NCBI RefSeq assembly: GCF_036647415.1
Contig: NZ_JAVXKG010000004.1
Location: 62,001-126,000, forward strand
Origin: Empedobacter sp036647415
Lineage (GTDB): Bacteria; Bacteroidota; Bacteroidia; Flavobacteriales; Weeksellaceae
Direction: 5' to 3'
DNA: 64,000 nucleotides
Shown piece after piece: positions 49,666 through 58,125 of this stretch. Each line of letters opens with the position of its first letter. Positions within the stretch are counted from its first letter, which is position 1. The notes beneath the pieces were generated by a model, which saw nothing but the letters and a program-made list of their open reading frames with translations, searched no databases and was not told the origin of the DNA. A program made the translations under genes and the position numbers.

Positions 49666-50763
49666 TTAGAAGAATAGCATAATAAGATGATAAAATGCTG
49701 TTGCAATTAATGCAGAAACCGGAATGGTTAAAATCCAAGCCCAAAGTAGGCTAATTGTAACACCCCAACGAACTGCAGAAACACGTTTCACCATTCCTAC
49801 ACCAATTATAGAGCCTGTAATAACATGAGTTGTAGAAACTGGCATTTTGATGTGTTCAGTGAAAAATAACGTTATAGCAGAGGCTGTTTGTGCTGTAAAA
49901 CCTTCAATAGGTGTAATCTTAGTAATTTTGTTACCCATTGTTTTTAAGATTTTCATTCCACCACCTAAAGTTCCTATGGCAATTGCAGAGAAGCAAACGA
50001 TCGGAACCCAATCATGAATATCTTTACTACTAGTCGTGATAAACCAATGTTTCCAATGAAAAACATCATTCAAAATCCAACTGTCCATATCTGTATTTAA
50101 GATTTCTGTCTGATTGGCTAATAAAGCAAACGTAATAACACCCATTACTTTTTGCGAATCATTAAGCCCGTGTCCAATACTTAATAATGCAGAAGAAACC
50201 AATTGCAATTTCTTGAACCAAGAATCTGCTTTGTGTGGTTTTGCATTCCGACAAAGATTAAGGGTAATAATGTAAATGATATTACCAGCAACCAAACCAA
50301 TAATTGGTGCTACTAAAATAAACGCGATAATGGTAAGAATGATAGTACTGTTTATTGCAGAAAAATCGTAGCCTGTTGCTGCTAACGCTCCACCAGCTAG
50401 ACCACCAATTAAGGTGTGTGATGATGATGAAGGAATACCTAATTTCCAAGTCAAAATATTCCATACTATTGCAGCTGATAAAGCAGCCATAACAACTACA
50501 GAAGGGTTTGCGCCAAAGGCAACCACAACATCTTCTTTGATAATTTTGGCAATTGTATCGGCAACGCCAAACTCTCCAATAATATATTTTGCGATGAAAA
50601 ACGCAACGAAATTAAAAAATGCTGCCCAAATAACAGCTTGTAATGGTGTAAGAACTTTTGTTGTAACAACAGTTGCAATAGAATTTGCAGCGTCATGAAA
50701 ACCATTTAAAAAATCGAACAAGATTGCAAGTCCGATAATGATAAATAATACAGTTAAATGCAT
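49666..50763 (-). CDS. Inorganic phosphate transporter, PiT family (paralogue 1)
   Basis: This 365-residue membrane symporter has about ten helices and the two PiT repeats: FDFLNGFHDAANSIATVVTTKVLTP near the start and PVSTTHVITGSIIGVGMVKR near the end, with GIPSSSSHTLIGGLAGG in the middle. It imports phosphate with protons or sodium. Relative to paralogue 2 it has a longer central loop (DSWILNDVFHWKHWF). It has its own -7 box directly at the start codon, so it may be expressed separately from the DUF47 gene and paralogue 2. Confidence 0.92.
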   Translation of the reverse strand: MHLTVLFIIIGLAILFDFLNGFHDAANSIATVVTTKVLTPLQAVIWAAFFNFVAFFIAKYIIGEFGVADTIAKIIKEDVVVAFGANPSVVVMAALSAAIVWNILTWKLGIPSSSSHTLIGGLAGGALAATGYDFSAINSTIILTIIAFILVAPIIGLVAGNIIYIITLNLCRNAKPHKADSWFKKLQLVSSALLSIGHGLNDSQKVMGVITFALLANQTEILNTDMDSWILNDVFHWKHWFITTSSKDIHDWVPIVCFSAIAIGTLGGGMKILKTMGNKITKITPIEGFTAQTASAITLFFTEHIKMPVSTTHVITGSIIGVGMVKRVSAVRWGVTISLLWAWILTIPVSALIATAFYHLIMLFF

Positions 50764-50767
50764 GGCG

Positions 50768-50775
50768 CAAATTTA
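50768..50775 (-). promoter_or_regulatory. Candidate -7 box (TAAATTTG) abutting the PiT start
   Basis: On the minus strand TAAATTTG is followed by CGCC and then the ATG at 50763, again four bases apart. A leaderless transcript is predicted. Confidence 0.5.
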
Positions 50776-50822
50776 TAGCTTTCTATTATTTATTATTAGT
50801 TTTTTTTAGATTTTTATTTCCA

Positions 50823-50851
50823 ATAAAAAAGGAGCCTATAAAAAGCTCCTT
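50823..50851 (-). terminator. Terminator between the two PiT genes
   Basis: AAGGAGC and GCTCCTT form a seven-base-pair stem followed on the minus strand by a T run. It lies seven bases beyond the stop of the upstream PiT gene. Confidence 0.75.
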
Positions 50852-50857
50852 GATATT

Positions 50858-51964
50858 TTATATAAATAATGTAATAAAATAGTAAATTAATGCTGCAACG
50901 ATTGCTGAGACAGGTATTGTTAATATCCATGCCCAAAGTAAACTAATCGTTACTCCCCAACGAACCGCAGAAACACGTTTTGTTAATCCAACACCAATAA
51001 TAGAACCTGTGATGGTATGTGTTGTAGAAACAGGAATTCCGAAATGCTCAGAAATATAAAGAGTCATTGCTCCAGCAGTTTCAGCAGCCACACCTTCTAA
51101 TGGCGTAACTTTGGTAATTTTAGATCCCATTGTTTTGATGATTTTCCAACCACCACCCATTGTTCCTAAAGCGATAACAATGAAAGATGTAATTGGAACC
51201 CAACCCCAATGTCCAACAAAATATTGAAATTTATCTTCTGCATTTACATAAGCAGGGTCAAAATCAACATTCATATGATAGAAAATTACTGCAGCTCCAA
51301 TAATACCCATTACTTTTTGTGCATCATTCATACCGTGTCCTAAAGAGAAAAGAGCAGATGAAACAAGTTGTAATCGTTTAAACCATCTTTCAGCTTTTGC
51401 AGGTTTCGTTCTTTTACAAATATTGAGAATAAAAATTGCTAAAAGCGACGCGATAATCATACCGATTAACGGCGCCATAAAGATGAATAATATAATTGGA
51501 ATTACTTTGCTATAAACAATAACAGATTCTCCGTCAGCATTAAATCCACCTGCATGTGCAAGTGCTGCACCAATAAAACCTCCAATTAATGTGTGAGATG
51601 ATGATGATGGAATACCGAATTTCCATGTTAATAAATTCCAAGAAATGGCAGCGATAATACCTGCTAAAATAACTTCAAGTGTAATGAAGTTTTCATTGAC
51701 AGATTTTGCAATGGTATTACCAATTTTAAATTCTCCAATCCAATAAACAGAGATGAAGTAGGCTACAAAATTAAATGCAGCAGCCCATAAAACAGCCTGA
51801 AATGGAGTTAATACTTTTGTTGCAACAATAGTCGCAATAGAGTTCGCAGCATCATGAAAACCATTAATGTAGTCAAAAACAAAAGAAAGTATAATAATCG
51901 AAATTAAAATAACTCCTGGTGTCGACGACATCATATGCCCAAATGCATCAAAAAATTCAGTCAT
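50858..51964 (-). CDS. Inorganic phosphate transporter, PiT family (paralogue 2)
   Basis: This 368-residue protein has the same repeats as paralogue 1: FDYINGFHDAANSIATIVATKVLTP near residue 29, FGIPSSSSHTLIGGFIGAALAHAGG near 115 and PVSTTHTITGSIIGVGLTKR near 316. It lies 23 bases after the DUF47 gene and is probably cotranscribed with it, the standard arrangement in which the DUF47 protein modulates PiT. The extra helix at its N-terminus (MSSTPGVILISIIILSFV) is longer than in paralogue 1. Confidence 0.92.
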   Translation of the reverse strand: MTEFFDAFGHMMSSTPGVILISIIILSFVFDYINGFHDAANSIATIVATKVLTPFQAVLWAAAFNFVAYFISVYWIGEFKIGNTIAKSVNENFITLEVILAGIIAAISWNLLTWKFGIPSSSSHTLIGGFIGAALAHAGGFNADGESVIVYSKVIPIILFIFMAPLIGMIIASLLAIFILNICKRTKPAKAERWFKRLQLVSSALFSLGHGMNDAQKVMGIIGAAVIFYHMNVDFDPAYVNAEDKFQYFVGHWGWVPITSFIVIALGTMGGGWKIIKTMGSKITKVTPLEGVAAETAGAMTLYISEHFGIPVSTTHTITGSIIGVGLTKRVSAVRWGVTISLLWAWILTIPVSAIVAALIYYFITLFI

Positions 51965-51987
51965 TTCTTAATTTTTTTGAGCTTATT

Positions 51988-52632
51988 TTATGAATATTTT
52001 ACAGCTACAGCTTCTAAAACATTTGCAACACTTTTACATTTATCTGTTGCAGATTCTAAAGACGATAAAACTTCTTTATACTTAATAATGTTTTTAGCAT
52101 CTGTTTCGTTTTCGAAAATCTCCTGAACGGCTTTATCAAAAATACGATCAGATTTATTTTCTAATTTATTGATACGTTCACAGATTTCGTAAACACGATT
52201 CAAATCTTTAAAATCTTTTAATTGATCAATTCCTTCACCAATCAATTGACAAGCCTCTAAATTAACCGCTGTAATTTTACGGATAGATTTTGTAATTTTA
52301 TCTACTTGATAAATATTGATTCTGTTTGCAGCACCATTTAGGTTATCCGCAACATAATCTATAGATTTTACCAAAGAATAAATATCCTCTCTATCAAAAG
52401 GAGTGATAAAGTTTTTACTTAATTCTAAGTTTGTTTTTTGAGTTAAATACTCAATCTTACTTTCAAGTTTAGAGATTTGTGCGATGTAATCTTCGCGTTC
52501 TTCTAACGGTGCGTTTACGCATTCGTGTAGCAATTCTGCTAATTTGATTAAACTTTTTGAAGCTTCCTCAAACAAAGGATAGAAAACTTTATCCTTCGGA
52601 GTAAATAATTTAAAAAAAGAGTTTACTGACAT
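51988..52632 (-). CDS. DUF47 (PhoU-like) phosphate transport accessory protein
   Basis: This 214-residue all-helical cytoplasmic protein of the DUF47 family is distantly related to PhoU. It starts MSVNSFFKLFTPKDKVFYPLFEEAS, a family hallmark, and has the metal-coordinating E/D-rich helices (ITPFDREDIYSLVKSIDYVADNLNGAANRI and NETDAKNIIKYKEVLSSLESATDKCKSVANVLE). It is encoded just before a PiT gene, as is usual, and likely controls phosphate or metal flux through it. A candidate promoter lies 19 bases upstream. Confidence 0.92.
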   Translation of the reverse strand: MSVNSFFKLFTPKDKVFYPLFEEASKSLIKLAELLHECVNAPLEEREDYIAQISKLESKIEYLTQKTNLELSKNFITPFDREDIYSLVKSIDYVADNLNGAANRINIYQVDKITKSIRKITAVNLEACQLIGEGIDQLKDFKDLNRVYEICERINKLENKSDRIFDKAVQEIFENETDAKNIIKYKEVLSSLESATDKCKSVANVLEAVAVKYS

Positions 52633-52651
52633 CTACTAATGTTTTGTGGTG

Positions 52652-52659
52652 CAAAATTA
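52652..52659 (-). promoter_or_regulatory. Candidate -7 box (TAATTTTG) for DUF47-PiT
   Basis: TAATTTTG on the minus strand matches TAnnTTTG, 19 bases before the DUF47 start codon. No Pho-box-like direct repeat was noticed around it. Confidence 0.45.
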
Positions 52660-53054
52660 ATTTTTCTAATGTAAAATTAACATTAAATAAATATTTTCAT
52701 AACAATAAGTTATTTATTTAAATATTTATTTTCCTTTTTTTTATTGATTTTGAATAAGATGTATATTTTTGTTGTGGTTATTATTTTTTACTTCTTAAGT
52801 TAAAAATAATAACCTATTTATTAAAAATAGAGAAAGATTACATAAGTCTGATGAAAATTAAAACATTCAACTTTTATTAATATCATTACTGTTTGAGTTT
52901 TTTTTAAACTTATTTCGATACTTTATTTTAGCTTATGTGTTGTTATTGAGAGTTATAAAATAAATAAAGGAAAAAATCTGAATAAATTTTTTAGAATGAA
53001 AATGGTTTAGTTTTTGTTTATTAATTACCACTACTAACCTGTAATTACTCGTTT
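52660..53054. other. AT-rich intergenic region without visible gene
   Basis: This stretch between the divergent DUF47 and response-regulator genes is very AT-rich. I see no open frame of interest, no clear hairpin terminator and no perfect TAnnTTTG box on the plus strand; an imperfect one (TAGTTTTTG) lies near 53010. It presumably holds the promoter of the response-regulator gene, but I cannot place it. Confidence 0.5.
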
Positions 53055-53444
53055 ATGAATAAGCAACCTAAAAAAATTCATATTGTAGATGATAATTCTG
53101 CAATTCTTGATTCGTTAGAAATTCTGTTGAAGATGGAAGGATATGAGGTAAAGAAATTTGAGAAAGGGTCCGAATTATTCCATAATTTGAAGTTGAATCA
53201 ATCATTTCCTGATGTAGTTTTAATGGATGTATTCATAAATGACGAAGATGGGAGAGATTTTTGTCGTTTAATAAAAGCAGACAGTCATTTGAAAATAATT
53301 CCAGTTTTGATAATGTCAGCTAATAACGGCTTGTCTAATTCAGCTTTTGAAAATGGCGCAGATGATTTTATTTCAAAACCGTTTGAATTAGAAGATATTT
53401 TAGAAAAAATGTATCATTTTACTCATAATTTAAAATATGAGTAA
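53055..53444 (+). CDS. Single-domain response regulator (receiver only)
   Basis: This 129-residue CheY-like receiver domain has no output domain. The acidic pair is Asp12-Asp13 in HIVDDNSA, the phosphoacceptor is Asp58 in VVLMDVF, the switch Ser88 sits in IMSAN and Lys108 in SKPF. All catalytic residues are in place, so it should be phosphorylated by a histidine kinase, but none is encoded nearby. It probably acts by protein-protein contact or in a phosphorelay. Confidence 0.92.
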   Translation: MNKQPKKIHIVDDNSAILDSLEILLKMEGYEVKKFEKGSELFHNLKLNQSFPDVVLMDVFINDEDGRDFCRLIKADSHLKIIPVLIMSANNGLSNSAFENGADDFISKPFELEDILEKMYHFTHNLKYE

Positions 53445-53908
53445 AACTCGTTGTGTTTTTTTTTGACTAAAAATTCGTCAATTCGAATAATTTTTAGAAA
53501 TAGAGTGAATAAAATTATATCTAAAAATAAAGTTTATCTTCAAAAAACTATTCTCGATACAAAATTCTTACAGAATCCCACCCGAACTGATATTTTCTTT
53601 TTATCAAACTATCAAAATACACAACAGGTATGTGTAATATATTTTTATAAATTTTCTTGTAGTACTTTTTAGATTAAAAGGCAACAAATAAATCTATAAT
53701 TAATTATTTTATAAAAAAAAGGTTTATTGTTGTTTAGAATTTTAAAATAAATCTGTTTAATAATAATTCAAACTTTAAGTCAAAACTTGATAAGATTTTA
53801 TAAATCAGTGTAAAATAAATTGATATTTATTTTTTTTTGTAATAATTATTTGTAGTTTTGCATGCCCAAAAAATGGGTTTAATCCAAATTTAAAAGGAAA
53901 TAATTAGT
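53445..53908 (+). other. Intergenic region and leader before rpsL
   Basis: This 464-base gap is AT-rich. An ATG-initiated frame at 53451-53672 has a composition rich in Phe, Asn, Ile and Lys with no domain, and I do not regard it as a gene. Near the right end are the rpsL promoter box (53853-53860) and a leader of about 40 bases with a small CCCAAAAAATGGG palindrome. No terminator for the response regulator is clear. Confidence 0.55.
53853..53860 (+). promoter_or_regulatory. -7 box (TAGTTTTG) of the str operon
   Basis: TAGTTTTG matches TAnnTTTG, 48 bases before rpsL. A T-rich tract lies at the -33 region in place of a clear TTG. It is the obvious start for rpsL-rpsG-fusA-rpsJ. Confidence 0.55.
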
Positions 53909-54292
53909 ATGCCAACAATTCAACAATTAGTTAGAAAAGGTAGAAAAAAACTAACCAAGAAGAGTAAATCGGCTGCATTGGAATCATGTCCACAACGCCG
54001 CGGTGTTTGTACACGTGTTTACACTACAACTCCAAAAAAACCTAACTCAGCGATGCGTAAAGTAGCGCGTGTTAGATTAACAAATGGAAAAGAAGTTAAC
54101 GCGTACATCGGTGGTGAAGGACATAATCTTCAAGAGCACTCGATAGTATTGGTTAGAGGTGGTAGAGTTAAAGATTTACCAGGTGTACGTTACCACATTG
54201 TTCGTGGTGCGTTAGATACTGCGGGAGTAAGCGGACGTACTCAACGTAGAAGTAAGTATGGAGCGAAACGTCCTAAAGATGCTAAAAAATAA
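53909..54292 (+). CDS. rpsL: 30S ribosomal protein S12 (uS12)
   Basis: The 127-residue protein carries the S12 signatures PTIQQLVRKGR at the start, TTPKKPNSAMRKVARVRL and the conserved GGRVKDLPGVRYHIVRG loop. This loop holds the universally conserved Asp that is often methylthiolated and takes part in decoding. Lysine in TPKKPNS corresponds to the position mutated in streptomycin resistance and is the sensitive form. First gene of the str operon, 12 bases before rpsG. Confidence 0.98.
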   Translation: MPTIQQLVRKGRKKLTKKSKSAALESCPQRRGVCTRVYTTTPKKPNSAMRKVARVRLTNGKEVNAYIGGEGHNLQEHSIVLVRGGRVKDLPGVRYHIVRGALDTAGVSGRTQRRSKYGAKRPKDAKK

Positions 54293-54304
54293 ATTTAAGG
54301 AGAA

Positions 54305-54781
54305 ATGAGAAAGACAAGAGCAAAAAAAAGACCCTTACTTCCAGATCCTAAATTTAATGATCAGTTAGTAACACGTTTCGTAAACAACTTAATGTACGAC
54401 GGTAAAAAATCTGTTGCATTTAAAATTTTTTATGATGCATTAGAAATCGTTGATTCACGTAAAGAAGATGCAGAAAAATCATCTGTTGATATTTGGAAAG
54501 AAGCATTATCTAATGTAATGCCTCACGTAGAAGTACGTTCTCGCCGTGTTGGTGGAGCTACATTCCAAATTCCAATGGAAATTCGCCCAGATCGTAAGAT
54601 CTCTACAGCTATGAAGTGGTTAATTTCTTATTCACGTAAACGTAATGAGAAATCTATGGCACAAAAATTAGCGGGTGAAATTATTGCTGCTGCTAAAGAA
54701 GAAGGATCTGCCGTTAAAAAACGTCAAGATACTCACAAAATGGCAGAAGCTAACAAAGCGTTTTCACACTTTAGATTCTAG
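54305..54781 (+). CDS. rpsG: 30S ribosomal protein S7 (uS7)
   Basis: The 158-residue protein begins MRKTRAKKRPLLPDPKF and contains the S7 core VRSRRVGGATFQIPMEIRPDRK, which binds the 3' major domain of 16S rRNA near the E site. Length is normal. It lies between rpsL and fusA, six bases ahead of the latter, with AGGAGA before its own ATG, one of the few Shine-Dalgarno-like sequences in the window. Confidence 0.98.
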   Translation: MRKTRAKKRPLLPDPKFNDQLVTRFVNNLMYDGKKSVAFKIFYDALEIVDSRKEDAEKSSVDIWKEALSNVMPHVEVRSRRVGGATFQIPMEIRPDRKISTAMKWLISYSRKRNEKSMAQKLAGEIIAAAKEEGSAVKKRQDTHKMAEANKAFSHFRF

Positions 54782-54787
54782 TAAGAA

Positions 54788-56911
54788 ATGGCAAGAGACT
54801 TATTATATACTAGAAATATTGGGATTGCTGCTCACATTGATGCAGGAAAAACGACAACAACTGAACGTATCTTATTTTATTCAGGTAAAAATCACAAAAT
54901 TGGAGAAACACATGATGGTGCTTCAACGACTGACTGGATGGAGCAAGAAGCAGAAAGAGGTATCACAATTACTTCTGCTGCTGTAACAGTTGATTGGACA
55001 TTCCCAACAGAACAAGGTAAACCATTACCTGGTGCAAATGGATATCACTTTAATATTATCGACACTCCTGGTCACGTTGACTTTACAGTAGAGGTAAACC
55101 GTTCTTTACGTGTATTAGATGGTTTAGTTTTCTTATTTTCAGCAGTAGATGGAGTTGAACCTCAGTCTGAAACAAACTGGCGTTTAGCAGATAACTATAA
55201 AGTTCCTCGTTTAGGTTTCGTTAATAAAATGGACCGTCAAGGATCTGATTTCTTAAATGTTTGTCGCCAAGTACGTGAAATGTTAGGATCAAATGCTGTT
55301 CCTATTGTTTTACCAATTGGTGAAGAAGCAGACTTTAAGGGAGTTGTAGATTTAATTAAAAACCGTGCAATTGTATGGCATGATGAAAATCATGGTGCTA
55401 CTTTTGACGTTGTTGAAATTCCAGCTGAAATGGTTGACGACGTTAAAAAATTCCGTAGTCAATTAATCGAAGAAGTAGCTGCGTACGACGAAAACTTATT
55501 AGAGAAGTACATGGAGGATGAAAACTCTATTACAGAAGAAGAAGTTAACGCTGCTTTACGTGCTGCAACATTAGATATGTCTATCATTCCTATGACTTGT
55601 GGATCTTCGTTTAAAAACAAAGGTGTACAGTTTATGTTAGATGCTGTTTGTCGTTACTTACCATCTCCGATGGATAAAGAAGCGATTCACGGTACTGATC
55701 CTAAAACAGAAGAGCCTACTTCACGTAAGCCATCTGTAGACGAACCATTCTCTGCGTTAGCATTTAAAATTGCTACTGACCCATTCGTAGGTCGTTTAGC
55801 ATTCTTTAGAGCTTACTCTGGAGCATTAGATGCAGGTTCTTATGTATTGAACACTCGTTCAGGAAACAAAGAACGTATCTCTCGTATCTTCCAAATGCAT
55901 GCTAATAAACAAGAGCCTATCGAAAGAATTGAGGCTGGAGATATTGGTGCTGCTGTAGGATTTAAAGACATCAAAACAGGAGATACTTTATGTGATGAAA
56001 AAGCACCTATCGTATTAGAGTCTATGGACTTCCCAGATCCAGTAATTGGTATCGCGGTTGAACCTAAAACTAAAGCTGATGTTGATAAATTAGGTATGGC
56101 TTTAGCTAAATTAGCTGAAGAAGATCCAACATTTGTTGTTAAAACAGACGAAGCTTCAGGACAGACTATTATTTCTGGAATGGGTGAGTTACACTTAGAT
56201 ATTATTGTTGACCGTTTAAGACGTGAATTCAAAGTTGAAGTAAACCAAGGTGAGCCTCAAGTAGAGTACAAAGAGTCTTTCTCAAGAGCTGCAGAACACC
56301 GTGAAGTTTACAAAAAACAATCAGGTGGACGTGGTAAATTTGCGGATATTGTTTTCGTAATGGAGCCAGCAGAAGAAGGAAAATCAGGATTAACATTTGA
56401 ATCTGTTATTAAAGGTGGTAATATTCCTAAAGAATATATCCCTTCAATCGAAAAAGGATTTAAAGCTGCCATGAAAAATGGTCCTTTAGCTGGATTCGAA
56501 ATGGATTCATTAAAAGTTACAGTTAAAGACGGATCTTTCCACCCTGTGGATTCTGATGCTTTATCTTTCGAATTAGCTGCTCAAATGGGGTATAAAGCTG
56601 CTGCTAAAGCTGCTGGAGCTCAAATTTTAGAGCCAATTATGAAGTTAGAAGTATTAACTCCAGAGGAAAACATGGGAGATGTTGTAGGTGACTTAAACAG
56701 AAGACGTGGACAAGTTTCTGGTATGGATGATAGAAATAACGCTAAAGTTATTAAAGCTATGGTTCCATTAGCAGAGATGTTCGGATATGTAACATCGTTA
56801 CGTACATTATCTTCTGGTCGTGCTACATCTACTATGGAGTTTGATCACTATGCGCCTGCACCAACAAACGTTGCAGAAGCTGTAATCGCTAAAGCAAAAG
56901 GTAACGCTTAA
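54788..56911 (+). CDS. fusA: Elongation factor G
   Basis: EF-G drives ribosomal translocation and helps recycle ribosomes. The 707-residue GTPase has G1 AHIDAGKTT near 18, the switch region ERGITITSAA, G3 DTPGHVDFT near 90, G4 NKMD near 144 and domains II-V through to the C-terminal ...FDHYAPAPTNVAEAVI. The length is standard. The insertion PTEQGKPLPGANGYH after the switch is typical of Bacteroidota. No tuf gene follows it, as usual in this phylum. Confidence 0.98.
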   Translation: MARDLLYTRNIGIAAHIDAGKTTTTERILFYSGKNHKIGETHDGASTTDWMEQEAERGITITSAAVTVDWTFPTEQGKPLPGANGYHFNIIDTPGHVDFTVEVNRSLRVLDGLVFLFSAVDGVEPQSETNWRLADNYKVPRLGFVNKMDRQGSDFLNVCRQVREMLGSNAVPIVLPIGEEADFKGVVDLIKNRAIVWHDENHGATFDVVEIPAEMVDDVKKFRSQLIEEVAAYDENLLEKYMEDENSITEEEVNAALRAATLDMSIIPMTCGSSFKNKGVQFMLDAVCRYLPSPMDKEAIHGTDPKTEEPTSRKPSVDEPFSALAFKIATDPFVGRLAFFRAYSGALDAGSYVLNTRSGNKERISRIFQMHANKQEPIERIEAGDIGAAVGFKDIKTGDTLCDEKAPIVLESMDFPDPVIGIAVEPKTKADVDKLGMALAKLAEEDPTFVVKTDEASGQTIISGMGELHLDIIVDRLRREFKVEVNQGEPQVEYKESFSRAAEHREVYKKQSGGRGKFADIVFVMEPAEEGKSGLTFESVIKGGNIPKEYIPSIEKGFKAAMKNGPLAGFEMDSLKVTVKDGSFHPVDSDALSFELAAQMGYKAAAKAAGAQILEPIMKLEVLTPEENMGDVVGDLNRRRGQVSGMDDRNNAKVIKAMVPLAEMFGYVTSLRTLSSGRATSTMEFDHYAPAPTNVAEAVIAKAKGNA

Positions 56912-56921
56912 TTCAAGAAAA

Positions 56922-57227
56922 ATGAGTCAAAAAATTAGAATAAAATTAAAATCTTACGATTATTCTTTAGTTGATAAATCAGCTGAGAAAATTGTAAAAA
57001 CTGTAAAAGCTACAGGAGCAGTTGTTAATGGACCTATTCCATTACCAACTCACAAAAGAATCTTTACAGTTTTAAGATCTCCACACGTAAACAAAAAATC
57101 TCGTGAGCAATTTCAATTATCTGCACACAAAAGATTATTAGATATCTATTCATCTTCATCTAAAACAGTAGATGCTTTGATGAAATTAGAATTACCTAGT
57201 GGTGTTGAAGTAGAAATTAAAGTTTAG
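56922..57227 (+). CDS. rpsJ: 30S ribosomal protein S10 (uS10, NusE)
   Basis: This 101-residue protein starts with the S10 core IRIKLKSYDYSLVD and has NGPIPLPTHKRIFTVLRSPHVNKKSREQFQLSAHKR, which contains the loop reaching the decoding region. It also pairs with NusB in antitermination. It ends the str unit: a terminator follows 25 bases after its stop and separates it from rplC, which is not the usual arrangement of the S10 operon. Confidence 0.98.
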   Translation: MSQKIRIKLKSYDYSLVDKSAEKIVKTVKATGAVVNGPIPLPTHKRIFTVLRSPHVNKKSREQFQLSAHKRLLDIYSSSSKTVDALMKLELPSGVEVEIKV

Positions 57228-57251
57228 TTATCCGCTAACTTTAAAACATAT

Positions 57252-57287
57252 AATCCTCGAGACGTGCACATCTCGAGGATTTTTTAT
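57252..57287 (+). terminator. Terminator after rpsJ
   Basis: A perfect 11-base-pair stem (AATCCTCGAGA / TCTCGAGGATT) with an eight-base loop and six T residues. It ends the rpsL-rpsG-fusA-rpsJ transcript inside what is usually one continuous ribosomal gene cluster. Confidence 0.92.
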
Positions 57288-57379
57288 TAGTATGATTTTT
57301 TTTTAAGTTTTTATTTTTGAATGTTCTAATTCCTGTACAAGTGGGATTATAATCTTTTCTAAAATAATCACTTGAAAAT

Positions 57380-57409
57380 TTGTGGTTTACAAAATAATTC
57401 ATACATTTG
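57380..57409 (+). promoter_or_regulatory. Promoter of the rplC operon (TTG-N19-TAnnTTTG)
   Basis: TTG at 57380-57382 and TACATTTG at 57402-57409 are exactly 19 bases apart, the full bacteroidotal consensus. Transcription should begin near 57415, giving an 81-base leader before rplC. It is one of the two best promoters in the window, in keeping with the high demand for ribosomal proteins. Confidence 0.8.
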
Positions 57410-57416
57410 CATGCTA

Positions 57417-57463
57417 ATTTCAGAGAAGATCTCTAGTTGATTAAATTCAACATTCTTTGAAAT
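57417..57463 (+). promoter_or_regulatory. Structured rplC leader (possible autoregulatory site)
   Basis: In the predicted leader, ATTTCAGAGA (57417-57426) can pair with TCTTTGAAAT (57454-57463), enclosing a GTTGA/TCAAC hairpin (57436-57451). An alternative hairpin AGAGA-AGA-TCTCT (57422-57434) uses the same left arm, so the two folds exclude each other. Ribosomal protein operons are often controlled by such leaders, with L4 as the usual repressor of this operon. Binding here is inference. Confidence 0.35.
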
Positions 57464-57495
57464 ATTTAAATTAATTATTAACATAATAAGATCAA

Positions 57496-58125
57496 ATGTC
57501 AGGTATCATTGGTAAAAAAATTGCAATGACTAGCTTATTTGATGAGAACGGGAAAAATATTCCTGTGACTATCGTAGAAGCTGGCCCATGTGCGGTTACT
57601 CAAGTCAGAACCTTAGAGAAAGATGGGTACGTTGCTGCTCAACTTGGTTTCGATGACAAAAAAGAAAAAAACACGACTAATGCTTTAAAAGGTCACTTTA
57701 AAAAAGCAGGTAGTACTCCAAAAAGAAAGTTAGTTGAATTTTACGGAGATGCTTTCGTAGAATCATTAAACTTAGGAGATGTTGTTAACGTTGAATTATT
57801 CAACGAAGGAGAATTTGTAAGTGTTACAGGTACTTCTAAAGGTAAAGGATTTCAAGGTGTTGTAAAACGTCACGGTTTTGCCGGAGTAGGTCAAGCTACA
57901 CACGGACAACATAACCGTTTAAGAGCTCCAGGTTCTATCGGTGCTGGTTCAGATCCATCTCGTGTATTCAAAGGAATGCGTATGGCTGGAAGAATGGGTG
58001 GTAAACAAGTTACTGTTCAGAACTTAAAAGTACTTAAAGTTGATGCTGAGAAAAATCTTTTAGTTATTAAAGGAGCTATCCCAGGTCCTAAAAATTCATA
58101 CGTAATCGTTAGAAGATGGAAGTAG
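57496..58125 (+). CDS. rplC: 50S ribosomal protein L3 (uL3)
   Basis: The 209-residue protein has the L3 pattern SGIIGKKIAMTSLFDENGKNIPVTIVE and the extended loop with GFQGVVKRHGFAG, THGQHNRLRAPGSIGAGSDPSRVFKGMRMAGRMG that reaches the peptidyl-transferase centre. First gene after the second promoter, with its end overlapping rplD by ten bases. Confidence 0.98.
   Translation: MSGIIGKKIAMTSLFDENGKNIPVTIVEAGPCAVTQVRTLEKDGYVAAQLGFDDKKEKNTTNALKGHFKKAGSTPKRKLVEFYGDAFVESLNLGDVVNVELFNEGEFVSVTGTSKGKGFQGVVKRHGFAGVGQATHGQHNRLRAPGSIGAGSDPSRVFKGMRMAGRMGGKQVTVQNLKVLKVDAEKNLLVIKGAIPGPKNSYVIVRRWK

Noticed and set aside
53451..53672. Possible 73-aa gene between the response regulator and rpsL
   Set aside because: Composition is that of translated AT-rich intergenic DNA, with no motif, no promoter and no sign of conservation visible here.
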